Source: Sipunculus nudus
Lineage: Eukaryota; Annelida; Sipuncula; Golfingiida; Sipunculidae
NCBI GenBank assembly: GCA_026874595.1
Contig: CM049306.1
Location: 38,022,019-38,086,018, forward strand
Length of the DNA: 64,000 nt
Direction of reading: 5' to 3'
Under the pieces are notes generated by a model, which did no database searches, was not told the DNA's origin, and saw nothing but the letters and a program-made list of their open reading frames with translations. The translations under genes were made by a program, and so were the position numbers. The stretch's first letter is position 1. Every line of letters starts with the position of its first letter. This document shows, piece after piece, positions 61,852 through 64,000 of this stretch.

Positions 61852-62970
61852 AAAAACTCTTGTTGGTGACCTTTATGCAATCGTTATGCAGGGCAGGGTG
61901 GGGGCCGATGCTGGAAGTTGTATATGTCGCTGATCACTCTTTAAACTACCAGCGTACTTCGCTTACAAACGGCTATCACATCGCAACAAAAATGTGATTT
62001 CCCCCATGGATCCCAGCCTTTTACAAACTGACGCCAGAGTATGTGAATATACATCAGCACCTGCCAAACACCTTAACCTATTTCGGACAAACAGTATTTA
62101 TCCTTAATTTGATTGACCCCGCGTGTAAACTGTATTTCGCTGATCAGTGGTCTTATGGAGCTAACAAATGACGATCACAGCGCGTACACGTTAAATGCGC
62201 AGGTACGAAGATAAAAAAAAACACGCAACCCTTGGATAAACTGAAAAACCTTTAACCAAAACAAAGTCGGATTGGGTTCGTTGGGGAAATAGGACCCCTC
62301 TGATATAATTATTATCGCCGAGTTACCAATGTGAAACGTAAAGTTAACTTGATTTAAACGACATATTCTACTGAGCGAATTAGTTTTATATTATTATTAT
62401 CCCTCAGATTCGAATTGTTCCCATCAAGTATTTTTCATACATTTTATTCCCCTGGTTTGTTCCCAGATAATTATTTCCTTTGGACATCTTCTCAATAGCT
62501 ATATTAATAATCTCTGTAGTATTACTTTAAAATTTAAATTATCAATCTTGCGAAAATACTTACGTGAACTCGCCTTGCGTGGACTGAGTTTTCAATTAAA
62601 GAGCTTTTATACGTACCTCGGGGGAAATCTCCACGATCTTTCCAGTAAAGCAGCTCACTTACTATTTGATAATAAACATGGTTATTACCCTCGTATGTTA
62701 ACTTGTTACACCGTCACTTTCACTGCCCGGTCTCATTCATCCACGATTGGGTTAATTCTATTTCATACATTTGATTGACGTAGAGATGCCCGAAAGTCGA
62801 TATTAAAATACCAGGTATGCATACACACAACACACACCAAACTCTTTCACAAAATTTTATTTTTCAAGCACTTTTCCAAACTACTCTCTCTTTTTAAGCA
62901 CTCTTCAAGCCCTTGAAATTGAAATGACTAAATTCAAGCACTTTTCAAGGTTTTCAAGGTGCGTACGAAC
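61852..62970. other. No feature seen
   Basis: Unique-looking DNA. The open frame 62548-62778 is not recognisable. 'cttttcaagcac'-type short repeats occur near 62860-62960. Confidence 0.45.
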
Positions 62971-62974
62971 CCTG

Positions 62975-63673
62975 TAGAGATATCTCGCTCACAAGGCCAA
63001 AGTTGAAAAATCCAAGAAAAATTCATTAAAAATCAGAAATTGTAGGTGGCGCCCCCAAACTTGTGCAGCAGTAACAGACCATCAGTCCCTATGATCATAG
63101 TAAGTATTGTGAAAATCCACCCAATGGTTCCTGAGAAATAAGCTTCTAAATGTTTTTTCTATAATCAGCTCTGAAACGTAGAAAAATAGGTCAAGGTCAC
63201 CCATCTTCGAACTTGACCGAGATTTTGTCAATATACATTTTCACCATAAAAATAAAATTCCTACGGTGAATCCTTTTAGAGATATCCCGCTCACAAGCCC
63301 AAAGTTGAAAAATCTGATAAAAATTCATAAAATTTCAGAAATTGTAGGTGGCGCCACCAAACTTGTGTAGCAGGTACAGACTATCAGTCCAAATAATCAT
63401 AGTAAATTTTGTGAAAATCCAAATGGTTCCTGAGTAATAAGCATCTAAGTGTTTTTCCATAATCAGCTCTAAAATGTAGAAAAATAGGTCAAGGTCACCC
63501 ATCTTCGAATTTGACCGAGATTTTGTCAATATACATCTGTACCGAGGAAATAAAATTCTGACGGTGAATCCTTTTCCAGATATCCCGCTCACAAGGTAAA
63601 AGTTAACGGACGCCGGACGGACGGACAGCTTGGGTGACGACAATAGCCCATCAGCCTAAGGGCCGAGGGCTAA
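62975..63673 (-). mobile_element. Third hairpin family (TAGCCC), truncated at its 3' end
   Basis: On the minus strand it begins with a hairpin at 63644-63672 (TAGCCCTCGGC / GCCTGATGGGCTA type), then a GTCC tract (63605-63628 on +). The body has two roughly 300-bp copies of the module 'gagatatcccgctcacaag'. The same module and hairpin occur inside the GCCCC elements at 778 and 18297. The distal end fades near 62975 with no terminus. Confidence 0.72.
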
Positions 63674-64000
63674 AATAGAACTTTAATAACGGTATTTTTA
63701 GCTTAATAGTAAAATTGGCTATTGGTGTCTTCCCCTCTCAAAACGTGACCTCAACTGACGGAAGACCACAATATACAAGGGTGGGTGGACATATTTCAGG
63801 AATACCACACTAGAAAGAATGAAAGAAAACCCAATTAAATATTTGATTTTTTAAGTTACTAGTCTTGACTTTGACAAAACTGAATAATATCCAACTTTAC
63901 TCCGTTTGTTATATATGCGACGCAAATTACAACAACGTCCTATCTATGGACATTTACTGTATTTAATATGAAAGGACAATTAAAGACTAACATTAATAGG
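63674..64000. other. No feature seen
   Basis: AT-rich end of the window without recognisable features. Confidence 0.45.

Overview
This is a spliced, AT-rich animal genome window. Organism: most likely a mollusc, probably a bivalve. That is inferred from dispersed repeats with imperfect 5' hairpins followed by GTCC/GTCT tracts (a style I associate with bivalve 'pearl'/HINE-like elements) and from a metazoan Wnt-pathway gene. The species cannot be named from the sequence alone.

The only host gene I can support is Porcupine (PORCN family), the ER membrane-bound O-acyltransferase that lipidates Wnt proteins. Ten exons on the + strand (10113 to 35982) join in phase with GT-AG borders and give 331 residues ending in TAG. 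A further upstream exon near 2512-2654 is probable but lacks a clean donor. The N-terminal exon or exons are not seen and probably lie before base 1. The invariant MBOAT histidine is present (last codon of the exon ending at 22762).

The introns and the whole 36-64 kb flank are mostly repeats: (1) at least four families with one shared plan: T-run, about 12-13 bp imperfect hairpin, GTCC-type tract in most, long non-coding body, inverted copy of the 5' end, compact 3' hairpin, terminal CTAGTT or CTTGTT. I read these as non-autonomous Helitron/Helentron-like (HINE/DINE-like) elements. (2) TIR MITEs. (3) A foldback-like element whose inverted ends are 16-bp minisatellites. (4) Two tRNA-derived SINE copies. 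(5) A 5'- and 3'-truncated non-LTR reverse transcriptase fragment. (6) Tandem arrays and long (TA)n tracts.

The most unusual feature is at two consecutive Porcupine exons. The 3' end of each exon with its 5' splice site has been tandemly copied into the following intron: three copies after the exon ending at 30160, and about 35 copies (30735 to about 34205) after the exon ending at 30741. The second case leaves a long ladder of near-consensus CAG|GTAAG donor sites downstream of the true one. Use of any of them would add an early in-frame stop.

Layout: 1-2.3 kb nested repeats; 2.5 kb possible exon; 6.3-9.0 kb foldback element; 10.1-36 kb Porcupine exons with repeat-filled introns; 36.1-36.7 kb MITE in the 3' UTR/flank; 36.7-41.4 kb unannotated AT-rich DNA; 41.4-51.2 kb dense Helentron-like repeats with an RT fragment; 51.2-59.2 kb mostly unique DNA with satellites and microsatellites; 59.2-61.9 kb a full-length inverted repeat copy; 63.0-63.7 kb another repeat family.
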